From: Lentinula raphanica | Taxonomy: Eukaryota > Basidiomycota > Agaricomycetes > Agaricales > Omphalotaceae | Assembly: GCA_027919835.1 (NCBI GenBank) | Contig: JANVFP010000032.1 | Span: 434,001 to 498,000 of the forward strand | DNA: 64,000 nucleotides | Direction of reading: 5' to 3' | Part shown: positions 1 to 10,438 of the stretch, piece after piece | Position numbering within the stretch: position 1 is the stretch's first letter | How the letters are laid out: each line of letters begins with the position of its first letter | Position numbers and translations under genes: made by a program | Notes under the pieces: model-generated | Seen by the model: the letters and a program-made list of their open reading frames with translations, nothing else | What the model was told of the DNA's origin: nothing | The model's database searches: none

Positions 1-113
1 CCTAATGGGCCGACTCACCCAATAAATACATTTGCAACAGAGCAGCATATGGGAGGGACTGTGGACCAAGTCGGGATCCCGAAAATGCCAAGGGGTATTG
101 GGACGCCGTACAG

Positions 114-428
114 ATGTTGTGCAATAATTCCTGGCTGCTGAATGAGGACAAGTACTTGAACCAGAAAAGGAATTATTTGCTGAGTGTTGTGAAGATTCTC
201 AGCTCAAAAAGCTTCTACGGTATTGGTAAGCTGACAGCTTTCCAAATAGCTGTTGATTATCTCAAGGCGGGAGCGTTTACGGCTACTGTGGAGGACTTTG
301 CTGAAATGGTGAGGTATGTGAATTTGGGTGGAATAGAGAGTTTAGCACGATTAGAATATTTGAAAAGAAAGGGAAGAGGGGAACAAAAGGTAAGGAGGAA
401 GTGCAGACAGCATTCAAGAAGGCAATAG
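114..428 (+). CDS. Fragment with a helix-hairpin-helix-like motif
   Basis: This 104-codon ATG-to-stop frame looks like real coding sequence rather than a shadow. It is not low-complexity, and near residue 35-50 it has a Gly-Ile-Gly-Lys-x-Thr-Ala pattern followed by a hydrophobic helix, like the GxGxxTA turn of helix-hairpin-helix DNA-binding folds. The C-terminal 20 residues are Lys/Arg-rich and may be read-through into an intron. I cannot name the family. A base-modification or glycosylase-like fungal protein is one possibility, offered only as inference. No clear partner exon was found between 429 and 671. It may be an internal exon or a gene remnant. Confidence 0.35.
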   Translation: MLCNNSWLLNEDKYLNQKRNYLLSVVKILSSKSFYGIGKLTAFQIAVDYLKAGAFTATVEDFAEMVRYVNLGGIESLARLEYLKRKGRGEQKVRRKCRQHSRRQ

Positions 429-671
429 AGGATTTTCAAAAAACGTGAGATGAAAGGAGGGAAGGAAAAGGCGCAGAAATTGATATGATTGACGTGGAAC
501 ATTGGCTGTGCAAGTCATCTGACACATGGCTCGGAAGAGCTGCTTACTCAGAAATATATAAATAAATAGGAATTTGTCATAAGTTATAAATACATGTTTT
601 GTACAATTACTTGCCTTCAGGGTCATCCGAAGGGTCCAATACCCAGGGCATGTTGTGATTCAAAAATTCTT

Positions 672-1972
672 CTATATAATTCTTTGCAGATGGACCACAA
701 GAGCGTTGATGACATGGAGGAGGAAATGGTGGTGATTCCAATATCGCATATGACCAATGTCTTCATCTTCTTGACCGTACTCAACTATGCGTGCATGAAC
801 ATGGTCACACCAGAGCTTGGACTGGCGGGGGTATCCTTGCTTGGTAAGGAGGAGCCAAGTAGGATCCAACAGAATAGTTGGACCAAACTAGAGAGAATAT
901 AAGTGAAGTTATAATTCATGGACAATGACTTACCAGCTCATAAAACTGTAAAATTTGCTTCCGTCGGACAATAACCTTGTCATGTTTCTTGCAAAACCAA
1001 GTGTATAGTTGCCGACGAAGCTTGTCTTTCTTCTTGCTTGGGAAAATGCTAAGTTCAATCCAATGGTATTCATCTCTATAAAAGTGAGTGGCCAGAGCAT
1101 GTTGAAAGTTCTTCTTCCACTCTGCACTTTCTTCAAGCCAATCCTTGACAAACTCTATTGCTTGAATGTTGTTGATGACAGCGTGAACCCAGGCATGGAC
1201 AGTGCTGGAATTAGGAGGATAATACAAGAGTTTTTTGTGTTCAAATAGGCATTGATTAGAAGTAGGAAGTCGTTGGAAGGCAGAGACATGTTGAGCATGA
1301 CATGCGATGGAGAGGGTGGCAAGCTGGAGATCGTGGAGCATGAATTCTTCGACCTGGTCTATATGAATAATATTACAGAATGAAAGGGGGAAAAACATAC
1401 AATCATGTTGGTTGGTATGCATCAGTAACCTACAAGCATTCGGCGGAATGCTTCCTTTTCCTTTTGAGCTGTAGAATCAGAGTAGCCACCTTGCTCGATC
1501 ATGTATCGAAAATCACATAAACTGAACCAGAGTTCATTGTTGTTAGCCTCGGAGAGCAGCTGCTCAATATCTTCTTGGATTTGTTGATCAAGATCAGGAG
1601 TGTTGTCCTCAGGTTCGGGACTAGCAGGAGGGTTGTCAGGACCAGGTGTTGCAGGAGTATCATCAAGGAGGTTGTCTGCAGCCATGAAATTGGTCAATAT
1701 ATGCTATATGAAAGGTACTGTAACTTGCCCCATTGACCAGTGCCAGTATGCAGATTGAGGGATTGACCATCAGCATCAGTAGCAGACTGACTCATACTGA
1801 CAACAAGACTAAGGATTTGGCCAGAAGCTTGCTGAGCCACACGGAGCATGTTGTTGAATGCTGTACGGGTACGGGGAGAAGAGTCCAGGGATGGTGGATC
1901 CAGAGAGGCAACAGAAGTGTAGGCCTCATGAATGATATGAGAGATGGACTGGATTTCATCAACAGAGGACAT
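672..1972 (-). CDS. Unknown protein, 376 aa, four exons
   Basis: Spliced minus-strand gene. Exons: 1972-1729, 1675-1430, 1358-934 and 887-672 (stop included). The exon total is 1131 nt, exactly 377 codons, and the frame holds across all three joins. Introns are 53, 71 and 46 bp, usual for fungi. The first has a GC donor (GCAAGT...CTGCAG), the others GT-AG (GTTACT...CATATAG and GTAAGT...CTCTAG). The ATG at 1972 was chosen because the frame upstream has only a TTG. Residues about 80-110 are a Pro/Glu/Asp-rich linker, followed by an acidic helix, then a region rich in Trp, His and charged residues. No signal peptide, membrane span or catalytic motif was recognised, and the family is unknown to me. 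It lies next to the retrotransposon cluster but shares no sequence with it. An internal alternative is that exon 4 continues through a further intron. Confidence 0.5.
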
Positions 1973-2981
1973 GGGAGATAAGTGGAAGTACGTTGACAAG
2001 GAATGTTGTTGGATTTTCTGGCAAATATATGTATATTTATGGGAGCTAGGTTCGGAGGCTATACAGAACTAAAAGGTTACGTCATTCAAAATGTTTGCAA
2101 AAGGAAGCTGCAAGGGCCAATTGCCTAATGCGTAAATTAAGAGAACACTTATAGAATTGAACTTTGATTAAACAGTTGTCAGTAAAAAATACTGCAATTC
2201 ACATATACAATGCAAAAATGCTTAGGAGCAGATAGCACTATAGTATAGCCTTAGTCGCAAGGTCAGGAGTATAACCCATTAGTATTAATAGGCTGAAATT
2301 AAAATATAGTAGGGAACTATTCTTGAAAATATAAACTAAAAGCAAGCTGAGGAACGACTATCAAATTAATAGTAGCTAATGTCAGAAGTAGTTGAGTGAA
2401 GAACCAAGCTGGGAGTGTAATGCAAAAGTCACAGGTTCAGATAGCAGAGGTATGTGGGAATAGCATCACCCAATGGTAACTTTACACCAATATATGCTGT
2501 AGAGGAAGATGACAATAAGAGAAGTATAAAGTAATGTGGATATATGCGCAAATGCAAAAGGAGGTGCAATAGATGAGAATGATGCTAATAAGGTCATGGA
2601 TAACCAGATAGATAGGTACGGGATAGAGCAAGAGATTTGCAAGCATATGTGTAGAAAGAAAGTTGAACTGTTAACGCAAAACAAAAATGAAAGGTGGATA
2701 AGGATAAAAGTGGCCAGTGTAATAAGCTGTGATGTTAACATTGGACATATATGACATATTGCACAGGTATACTATAACAGTGCTCACCTATAATATGGTA
2801 CATCATAATGCTGAAATGGTACGGGGATTGGTCCAGGATTTGAAGAGATTGGGATCAAAATTGATGGGGTTGTGAGAAATCGATTGGAATATAAGCAGTT
2901 CTGTAGTTTTAGTCATAGATGCATGGTCAGGGTGCACACTTAAGGAGTTAATCTAGTGCTTTTAAGAGCATCTGTATGTGC
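1973..2981. other. Intergenic, no feature recognised
   Basis: AT-rich stretch with only short shadow frames. It probably holds the upstream region of the minus-strand gene that starts at 1972. The retrotransposon cluster begins at 2982. Confidence 0.5.
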
Positions 2982-3158
2982 TTGACATGAAAGCAAATTC
3001 CAAGGGTAGGGAGCCTTTCTGCAGGCCTCTGCAAATTACAGATCATCTCCCAGCAATTATAATGCACTATTCATCACAACAAGTATATACATGAAGGTCT
3101 TCACCTTCATCATACCTAATGTGTACATGAATACACTTAATTGCTGGCCATCCTCAAG
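2982..3158 (+). mobile_element. 5' end fragment of an A repeat (plus orientation)
   Basis: It starts TTGACATGAAAGC, a diverged form of the standard TCGACATGAAGGC start, and follows the first ~177 bp of the A repeat. It ends abruptly at ctcaag and joins minus-strand RT sequence of another copy. The left flank (tctgtatgtgc) is the only non-element flank in the window. The divergence suggests an old insertion. Confidence 0.8.
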
Positions 3159-3758
3159 TAGGAGATGAGAGGAATGTGTGGATGGCTTCTACAAGTCCAT
3201 CAATGGACTCTTGGGTCAATGAGATGGACCCTTTCATGATATCTGTCAAGAAGCCAATGATTAAGAGCCAGACTCCCCAGTCTTGTTTTCTGTCTTCATA
3301 GGGGCAGTCAATCATGTCCCAAAAGACTAGAAGCTGTACTTGTCTCTTGGGATACTTCTTGCCATGAAATGTGATCAGATTCCTCTTGAAGTCCCATCCA
3401 AAGAAATCATCCATGTAGACATGTAGATTGGGGATTCCTAGCTTCTCAGTCCCAAATCAACAAAGGAGTGCTGATACAGAGCACCAACAGCGAGGAGAGG
3501 TTCTAGTTCCAAACACTAATCTCCTGACAATATGAAATCTTCCTTCAACAGATACAACTTGACAAAGTTGCCAGAGAGGATGAGCAGGGAGATTGAGGAA
3601 AGCTTTGGCTACATCACTCTTGAATAGCACAAGCTCCTCATTAGGATGCTCTTTGATAACATCATTGAGCACCTGGCCAAAAGTGTGCATGTCATCATAT
3701 TTGACTTTGGCCTCCTCTCTAGGAATACCATTATTGAGACCTGATGCAGTTTGGTCCA
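3159..3758 (-). pseudogene. RT fragment of D1
   Basis: Matches the reverse-transcriptase palm of the intact copy, including the YMDD box just above 3400 and the SDVAKAF motif-A region near 3600. A Trp codon near 3456 is now TGA, which splits the frame into two open pieces (3154-3414 and 3457-3759). The upstream part continues at 5941 after a 2182-bp insertion. Confidence 0.85.
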
Positions 3759-5940
3759 CATCAGGAAAAAGCCTTTGGCCTTAAAGTAACTTCAAGTTAA
3801 CTCAGGTATAAACTTATACTCAGGTTACTCAGGTTACTCAAGACAACTTCAGTAACTTGAGAGAACTTGAGAGAACTTGGAGCATTTGCCTCTACTCAAG
3901 TTAGCCTGGTAAGATTCAGTTTGCTTGAAATAGCACAAAGTATAATATGTACTTATAGTGAGACAATGATATTTATGGTAGGGTGCAAGTGAGTACATCT
4001 ACAAATTCCATTACTTGATAAAAGCTAAATGAGTATATTTGCAAGCTATATTTGAAGGCCTCAAAATGCCTCAAGGATGCTTATAGATAAATAAAAATAA
4101 AACAAGATTTGCAGTATTAGCTGTGAATAATGGTGAGCAGTCAATGATGATAAAATCAAGATCTTTTGATGAAATATAAATGCATATTATGTAGGCCTCA
4201 TTTGAGGACTTAAAAATGCCTTCAGAACACTTGGAATCAGATCAGAATACAATGAGATATTTAAAAAACAAGGTGTTCATTATAGATAATAATAAACAAG
4301 GAATAACTGGATAGTGAGATCCTTTGATGAAGTGCCAATGAATATGTTTAAAAGCCTTATTCAGGACCTTCAGAACGCTCCCAAGATACCCAGAATTGAA
4401 TGAAATTTTATGAAATACAAAGAGATATATCTGAAAGCTTTATTTGAGAGTCTCACAACGCCCCCAGAATGTTTAATATTGAATGAGATTTAGACAAAGT
4501 ATGTATAAAACAGGTGCTTGCCATTGAAAAATATGAACAGGCAATAATAACATGATGATATTAGCTGATGGAATGCAAGTAAATAAAATAAATAGCCCTC
4601 TTTCAGGGCTTCAAGATGCACCTAAGATCTCTAATAATGAATGAGATGAAGACAAGATATGCAGAAAAGCAACAACATAGTAATAAATCATGTGCAGGTC
4701 ATGTGAACTAACTTTTTTGTTGCCTCTGGCATTGCTGTTTCCTTTTATATCTACGAGCAACATTTTTGTTTTACTCACTGACAATCTTTTGAGTTTCCTC
4801 AAAACTCAAACTGTTATCAATAGATATATCAACCTGCTATATCTTACACTCAATATAGATGCCCTTGTAAAATAATCAGCTAAATTTTCATGCTTTTTTC
4901 TTACTAAAAGTTATATGGTCAGCAAGCTTATGTTACTCTCTGGGCGTCAAAGTAGAAACAAAGTCACATAATAGTTGAACTTATGTCTTGTTGATTTGTT
5001 TGACGCTTCTTGTCTTTATACTCCCACTATTCTCACTTTCACTCTTGCTTACTTTTTTTCTTTAAAACTTAACAATTGTTACTGGATGCTCAGGCTATTG
5101 AGTAAGTGTTTATTCAACTGCTTAGTTCACTTTATAACTAATATTAATACTCAAGGCATTCTCTTACAACGTAGCAGTCTATTTTATCCAAGTACAAGGA
5201 GGAAGGCATATAAGTTCCCAGGTGAGTTCTTATTCAAATCCCTTCATACTAAGCTCAATTTAAAGCTGTTACAGGGTGTTAACTGGTCTTCAAACCGTAT
5301 CTTCACTGCTCAAGACATTCTCTTATAATGTGGCAGGCTATCTTATCCAGGTGCCAGGAGGAAGGCATATAGGTTTCCAGGTGAGTTTTTATTCAAATCC
5401 CTTTATGCTGAGCTCATTTTTATGCTGTTATAGGGTGTTAGCCACTCCCCAAATCATATCTCTACTGCACCAGGTATTCTCTAACAACCTGGCAATCTAT
5501 CTTACTTAGGTACTAGGAGGAAGGCATACAGGTCTCCAGGTGAGTTCTTGTTCAATTTCCTTCATGCTGAGCTCATTTTGGAGCTATCATAGGGTACTGT
5601 TTTTTACACTGCTTGAGTCTTTACTGTTACTGCTCCAGTCACTATACCTATGTATTCCTGTCATAAATTTGAAAAATAAAATGTCCTTATGCGCTTATAC
5701 CAATATCTTCATCATGTCCTGAGTTTACTTGCTGAACTTGATATAAACTTAAGTTGCTTTGAAAGAAACTCAGGTGGTTCAAGTTAACTCAGGTTAACTT
5801 CAGGTTAACTTGAGGATAGGAAAAATCTGAACCTTGGCTCAAGCCACTCAAGTGAATTGGTTGACTTGACTGCCTTAAGGCAACCTATGCCACTAGGGTT
5901 GACTCATTCTGACTCAAGGCTATGGGGTATTTTCCTGATG
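3759..5940. mobile_element. 2182-bp TIR element (CATCAGG...CCTGATG), no transposase seen
   Basis: The ends are CATCAGGAAAA and its complement, and the dinucleotide CA is duplicated on both sides (3757-3758 and 5941-5942). Removing the element and one CA restores the RT reading seen at 22766-22780. Subterminal zones at both ends carry repeats of AACTCAGG and AACTTGA motifs. The interior has degenerate ~130-170 bp repeats (about 4040-4640) and a 159-bp tandem repeat. No frame above 117 codons resembles a protein, so it is probably non-autonomous. It shares its termini with the 221-224 bp elements below. Confidence 0.8.
5150..5600. repeat. Three tandem copies of a 159-bp unit
   Basis: The marker ggaaggcata recurs at 5201, 5360 and 5519, exactly 159 bp apart. 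The neighbouring text (cattctcttacaac, caggtgag, gctgagctcatt) recurs with scattered changes. It lies inside the 2182-bp TIR element. Confidence 0.85.
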
Positions 5941-6250
5941 CATGACAACTCTGGCTTTCCCCTTCTGCCAGACTACAAACATAGGGGAAACTTTCATGTC
6001 AGGTAATAGTACAAAATCTTCTGGTAGTGCTTCTGACCACCTCCCAGCAGCTACCTCCTGATCTCTGTGAGCTTTGAGTGCAGCAATATCCACTTCCTCA
6101 GTGACATAATTCTCTACTTTCTGCTTGCATTCCTCTTCCCACTCTGCTTCATAGAAGGGCCAGAATCCTTCTCTCAGTGAGCGAATGACAGAAGCAACAA
6201 AGGGCTGATTAGGATGAGTGGACAAGAGGAGTTCTAAGCGATCCACATTG
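5941..6250 (-). pseudogene. RT N-terminal fragment of D1
   Basis: Continuation of the D1 RT frame on the far side of the 2182-bp insertion. It covers the pre-palm region up to the codons for NVDRLELLL, where a 223-bp TIR element interrupts it (TG duplicated). Confidence 0.85.
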
Positions 6251-6473
6251 CATCAGGAAAAATCTATCTAGGCCCAGGTTGCCTGGAGACACCCCCAAAA
6301 TTCCAGGCAGTTTCAAGTTCTTGAAATGATTTGAAGTCAACCTTATGTCTTCAGGCTTACCTGAGTTGCTTTGAAAATCTTTGGAAATCTTTGAGAATCT
6401 CTGGGAAGCCTAGGAAGCCTAAGCTTTGGGGGGTGTCTCTAGGCTCTCTGGACCCAAGGTATTTTTCCTGATG
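6251..6473. mobile_element. 223-bp TIR element, subfamily a
   Basis: CATCAGGAAAAAT at one end and its perfect complement at the other, with TG duplicated at 6249-6250 and 6474-6475. An inner arm carries gagacaccccc and its near complement gggggtgtctc, so the single strand can fold. It has no coding capacity. It interrupts the RT N-terminal region of D1. Confidence 0.9.
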
Positions 6474-6712
6474 TGAAGGGAGTTTCAACTTTGATATGAC
6501 TAGCCATAGAGTGCAAAGTAGCAAGAATTTGAGGATTGTTCAAGAGATATTCAGGAGGTGAAGGTAGAGGAAGTGCAGTCATTGTAGATGTAATACTGGG
6601 AGGAATGATGTTACAAGATGCACTAGAAGAAGACCATAGATAGCCACGTCTAAAACGTGGATTTGAAGTAGATTGGGAAGAGTCCAGAGGATGCTTTGTA
6701 CCAGCCAGAGAT

Positions 6713-8468
6713 TTAGGCCCTTGAAGAGCGCTTTCTACTCTCTCTGCGACGCTTCTGGAGCTGGTCATAACAGGATTGATTGTCAATGGCTCTGTGCTGT
6801 TCCCCACACTCACTGCAGTAGCCATGCTTCCTGTTATTAGGACAGGGCTCTGAACACTTCTTCTCATTCCAAAGGATGCAAGGTGTGTCACGACGCTTTG
6901 AACTGGAAGAGGAAGATGATGACCTACCACCAGAAGGCCTCTTCCTAGCAGATAACAACTCTTTGAGCAGAAGAGTGTGGAAGCTCTCTGGATTGCCCAG
7001 ATCAAAGGGAGTGTTGGCAGCCTTCTGCCTAGCTTCTTTATCAACTCTGATAGCCACAGATGGATCATAAGGTGAAGATCTGAAGTACTCCATAATTTGA
7101 GATTTGTATGTCTCCAGCTCAATTTTTCTATATGGATAAACCTTGAGCAATGGAGCAGTCCATGCATCAAAAACTCGGAGCCATTGAGACTCAGAAGTGA
7201 CAGGCACAGACTTGAGTACTTGATCCTTACGAACCAGCTTGTACTCAGACCCAAAGTCTCTGCTATCATCATAGGTAGCTGAAGAGAAGCTGACCAGGGC
7301 AGCATAAACTTTGTCAAAGTCAACAAAGCGATCCTTGACAATGAGGCACAACAGAGAGACAGGGAGAGGGTCAGAGAAAGGCTGAGCAGCCAAGAGTGAT
7401 ACAACAGGGTCCAGATTGCTCTCAGCAGCAAATAGATTCTTGAGTTCCCAAGTCTTCTGCACATGAGCAGGAAGAGATGTAGACCCTGACAGATGGGCCA
7501 AGTGAGGAGCAGCCTCAAGGAGTGCAGCAGGAAGCATTGAAGCAAGCAGGTTTGACAGGAGAGGCAAGAAGCCTAGCCAAGGCATCTCTCCCAGCCTGTA
7601 GAATAGGCTCTGGATCTTGAGCAGAAGCACCAGAGTCAAGCTGGGCTTGCTCATCATCCAAGTCTTGAATCTGAGCTTGCATGCTAGCCCAAGCAGCCTC
7701 ATTGACAGCATCCTCATGAGAGACAGCATTCTGATCAGCTGAAACAGCAGCATCCTTCCCTTTGAGTTTGTCTCTCTTAAACTGATTGGTCTCTCTCTGA
7801 ATATCCATGATCTGAGACACATAGTCTTGGGATACAACAGGATCATTGGATGATAGTATATCTCTAATAGCCCTAAAGGCTTCCATAGCATTGATCTCCT
7901 CATTTCTGAACTGTTCAACAACTTCCTGCAAAGTCCTGGCTTGTTCACTGACTGCCTGAAACTCCAGAGCTTGCTCAGGGTCATCAGAGAGCCTGGCAGC
8001 AAGGGAGGGAGGAGGTGACAAGTGAGGAGCAGCAGAGGAAGATGGAACATCAGAGGGATGAGGAGACACAGACCTAAAGTGGACATGAGCTCTACCCTGT
8101 TTAGAGGAGCTAGAAGCGCCCATGGAGCGCCCAGGAAGCGAGCTAGAGGGGATCTGAGAGTGAGAGGACATGCTAGAGGACTTTTGAGAAGAAGGGAGCA
8201 ACTTTGATCTGGCCTGATCTGGCCTGATGTGATCAGATAAGGGTTTGAGGCGAGTTTGTGCAGGATTGAGGGAGTTAGAGGCCTCAGAAGCACTCTGATC
8301 TGCTCTGATCTTGGTGGATAAGGACTTGGGGAGAGTTTGAGCAAGATCAAGGTGTCTGAAGGGCTTAGATGAGGCCTGATCAGCATGGATCTGGCTAGAT
8401 TTGGACATGGAGGGCGTAGCAGCATGGATAGCAAGAGGATCTGGTGATTCAGAGCGATGGGGAGCCAT
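6713..8468 (-). pseudogene. Gag of D1, frameshifted
   Basis: Begins with the family start (MAPHRSES) at 8468 and ends with the family stop after the Ser/Arg-rich tail at 6713. A net 5-bp loss near 7535-7555, compared with the copies at 24140 and 38600, shifts the frame. The first part therefore runs out at 7515, and the C-terminal half with the Cys-rich knuckle lies in another frame. The Ser-rich tract and the Cys/His knuckle at the end are otherwise kept. Confidence 0.9.
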
Positions 8469-8514
8469 ACAGAGTGTTGAGATGAAGATGGTGCTCAGGG
8501 AGAGCAGGAGGATG

Positions 8515-9191
8515 AAGGAAAAACAGGTAGATCAAGGTTAGATCTATGTAGGTAAGAGTCAGTACAATGTAGAGGCTTATCAGACATGATCAGAGCGCAC
8601 TGAGACACCAAAAACCCAAGATCTAACAAAGGAATCAACTTCTGCAGTGTCTGATCACCTTAGATCTGTCTGGATGTGCTTTGGTATCTGTTCAGTGTCT
8701 TGATGGTGAAAAATGCGAAATTTCATACCAGATTCCTGTATCTGAGACACCTCTAGAAGGCCTATAGTCTGTACAGATGGAGGAATGTGCTGGATAGTGA
8801 AATCAGAGCGCAAATAGAGCAAGGGGACATGCAGGCAGCCTCACCCAGGTCAGAGATGGTGGGGGAAGGAAAGGAAGAATGGGAGATCAAAAACTGATGA
8901 TGAAACTCGCTTTTACAGGCCTCTGCTCAGACCTCTGGCACCTGTAACAGCCACCATCAGGACCAGATCAACCCCATCATGATATGCCTGATGAATGTGA
9001 AGATGGGACCATGTGCAGCTATCAGCTGATGATCCAAGTGCCCCATAAGCGCTGGAAATGTCCGAAATATATCCAGAGACCCATGTGATGTGTCTAGACA
9101 TGGTCCAGAGTGATCTAGAGACTCTGGGAGTGAAACAACACTCAAGTCCGCTTTTTGTGTTTTGAGTGTGCAACTCAAAATGACGATTGCG
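8515..9191 (-). repeat. A1 repeat of D1, truncated
   Basis: Gag-proximal ~680 bp of the A repeat, similar to 25124-25800. It stops at gacgattgcg, where the B end (CCTCTGCC) of copy E-1 begins. The outer 450 bp of this A1 was not found elsewhere with a matching flank. Confidence 0.85.
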
Positions 9192-9269
9192 CCTCTGCCT
9201 TTTGCACTCAGGGAGTTAGCCAACACTGGGCCAAAGCCCATAACATTCAGAGCGGATCATGGAGGGCTA
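9192..9269 (-). repeat. B repeat at the 3' end of E-1, 15-bp deletion
   Basis: Same as the 93-bp B repeat except that tgggacaggaagtta is missing. It leads directly into the YR 3' region without A2 or linker, so B1 and B2 have probably recombined and lost A2. Confidence 0.8.
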
Positions 9270-9390
9270 TAAATTGCTATGAGATGTTGTTGAGGGGTGG
9301 ATGGTGATGAGAGAGAAAATGTGAATGAGACGCGAGGTAAATGGTTGTATATCAGATTGGATGGTGTTACAATGATACTACTGTACAGTG

Positions 9391-9750
9391 TCAAGATCGT
9401 TGGGCTTGTTTGAGTGAAGCTAGTTGTAATTCTGCCCTTACTGTAGGATTGTCTCTGAGATATATATTCCAGGCTGTAGAAGACCAACGTCCCAAGGCCA
9501 TTATCACAGATTCTGAAAGACCAAGTCTGGCATAAAAGGTTGCACCACCAGCTCTAATTGAATGTCCACCAAACTCCCTACCAACATAAGCAAAGAACCT
9601 AGATTCAAACCAGGATCTAGAGGGGAGTGTTCCATCTTCACAGAGGAACAATGCAGGCCTGGCTCCATGTAGTTTGTCTCTGATGGTACAGTATTCCTTT
9701 AGTAGAGACACAGGACTGGCCACTGCTTGATGACTTTGGAGAATATCTGT
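9391..9750 (-). pseudogene. Tyrosine recombinase C-terminal part of E-1
   Basis: Encodes the last ~120 residues of YR, with the HSIR box (HxxR), GRW and the nucleophile Tyr. It is cut at gaatatctgt by the TCGACATG start of solo copy E0. The N-terminal part of the same gene resumes at 34482, 24.7 kb away. Confidence 0.85.
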
Positions 9751-10364
9751 TCGACATGAAGGCGGATTCCAAGGGTAGGGAGCCTTTCTGCAGGCCTCTG
9801 CAAACAACAGATCATCTCCCAGCAATTATAGTGCACTATTCATCACAACAGGTATGTACATGAAGGTCTTCACCTTCATCATACCTAATGTGTACATGAA
9901 TACACTTAATTGCTGGCCATCCTCAAGAGCTCTTGCCACTATACTGTGTACGCATACAGAGCTCTATTGCCCCTACAAGTTGTCCACTATGACCTAGTAA
10001 TGATACCCAGTCTGTGTGGAGTTATGCACAGTTTTTCACCAAAGTGCTCAGAATCTTCTGATAGAGCTTTTGATTTACATTTCGCTCTACACGACGCAGT
10101 TCTGGATGGATCCCTTAGGCGTCTTAAGTGAAAATGTGCGGCTCCATGTCCTCTTCGGGATGAAAACAAATTTGAAGGCATTTGGTTCACTGGTTCTCCC
10201 GCAATCGCCATTTCAAGTTGCACACTCAAAACACAAAAAGCGGACTTGAGTGTTATTTCACTCCCAGAGCCTTTAGATCACTCTGGACCATGCCTAGACA
10301 CATTACATGGGTCTCTGGACATATTTCGGACAATCTTAGCGCCTATGGGGCGCTTGGATCATCA
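9751..10364 (+). mobile_element. Solo A-B copy E0, left half
   Basis: Starts TCGACATGAAGG within the YR gene of E-1 and runs 614 bp into the A repeat, until a TIR element interrupts it (CA duplicated). The right half is at 33779-34481 and ends GGCAGAGG, followed by the next YR codons. Without the nested load E0 is about 1.3 kb with no genes. Confidence 0.85.
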
Positions 10365-10438
10365 CATCAGGAAAAATACCTTGGGTCGAGAGAGCCTAGA
10401 GACACCCCCCAAAAGCTTAGGCTTCCTAGGCTTCCCAG
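10365..10438. mobile_element. TIR element subfamily a, left half
   Basis: Starts CATCAGGAAAAAT after a CA and runs to ggcttcccag. The other half (agattctc...CCTGATG, then CA) is at 33629-33778. Joined, the 224 bp match the complement of 6251-6473 closely. Copy E1 was inserted at cttcccag/agattctc without duplication. Confidence 0.9.

Larger units (their letters stand above)
3159..9191 (-). mobile_element. Retrotransposon copy D1, 5' part, degraded
   Basis: Minus-strand copy holding RT (3159-3758 and 5941-6250), gag (6474-8468) and the gag-proximal part of A1 (about 8515-9191). Two TIR elements interrupt it (3759-5940 and 6251-6473). Its left end is an abrupt join to the plus-strand A fragment. 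Its right end is cut inside A1 at gattgcg, where the B end of another copy follows. RNase H and YR are missing. Confidence 0.85.

Noticed and set aside
2400..2981. Small frames at 2466-2754
   Set aside because: Overlapping frames on both strands with biased AT-rich composition and no support for coding.
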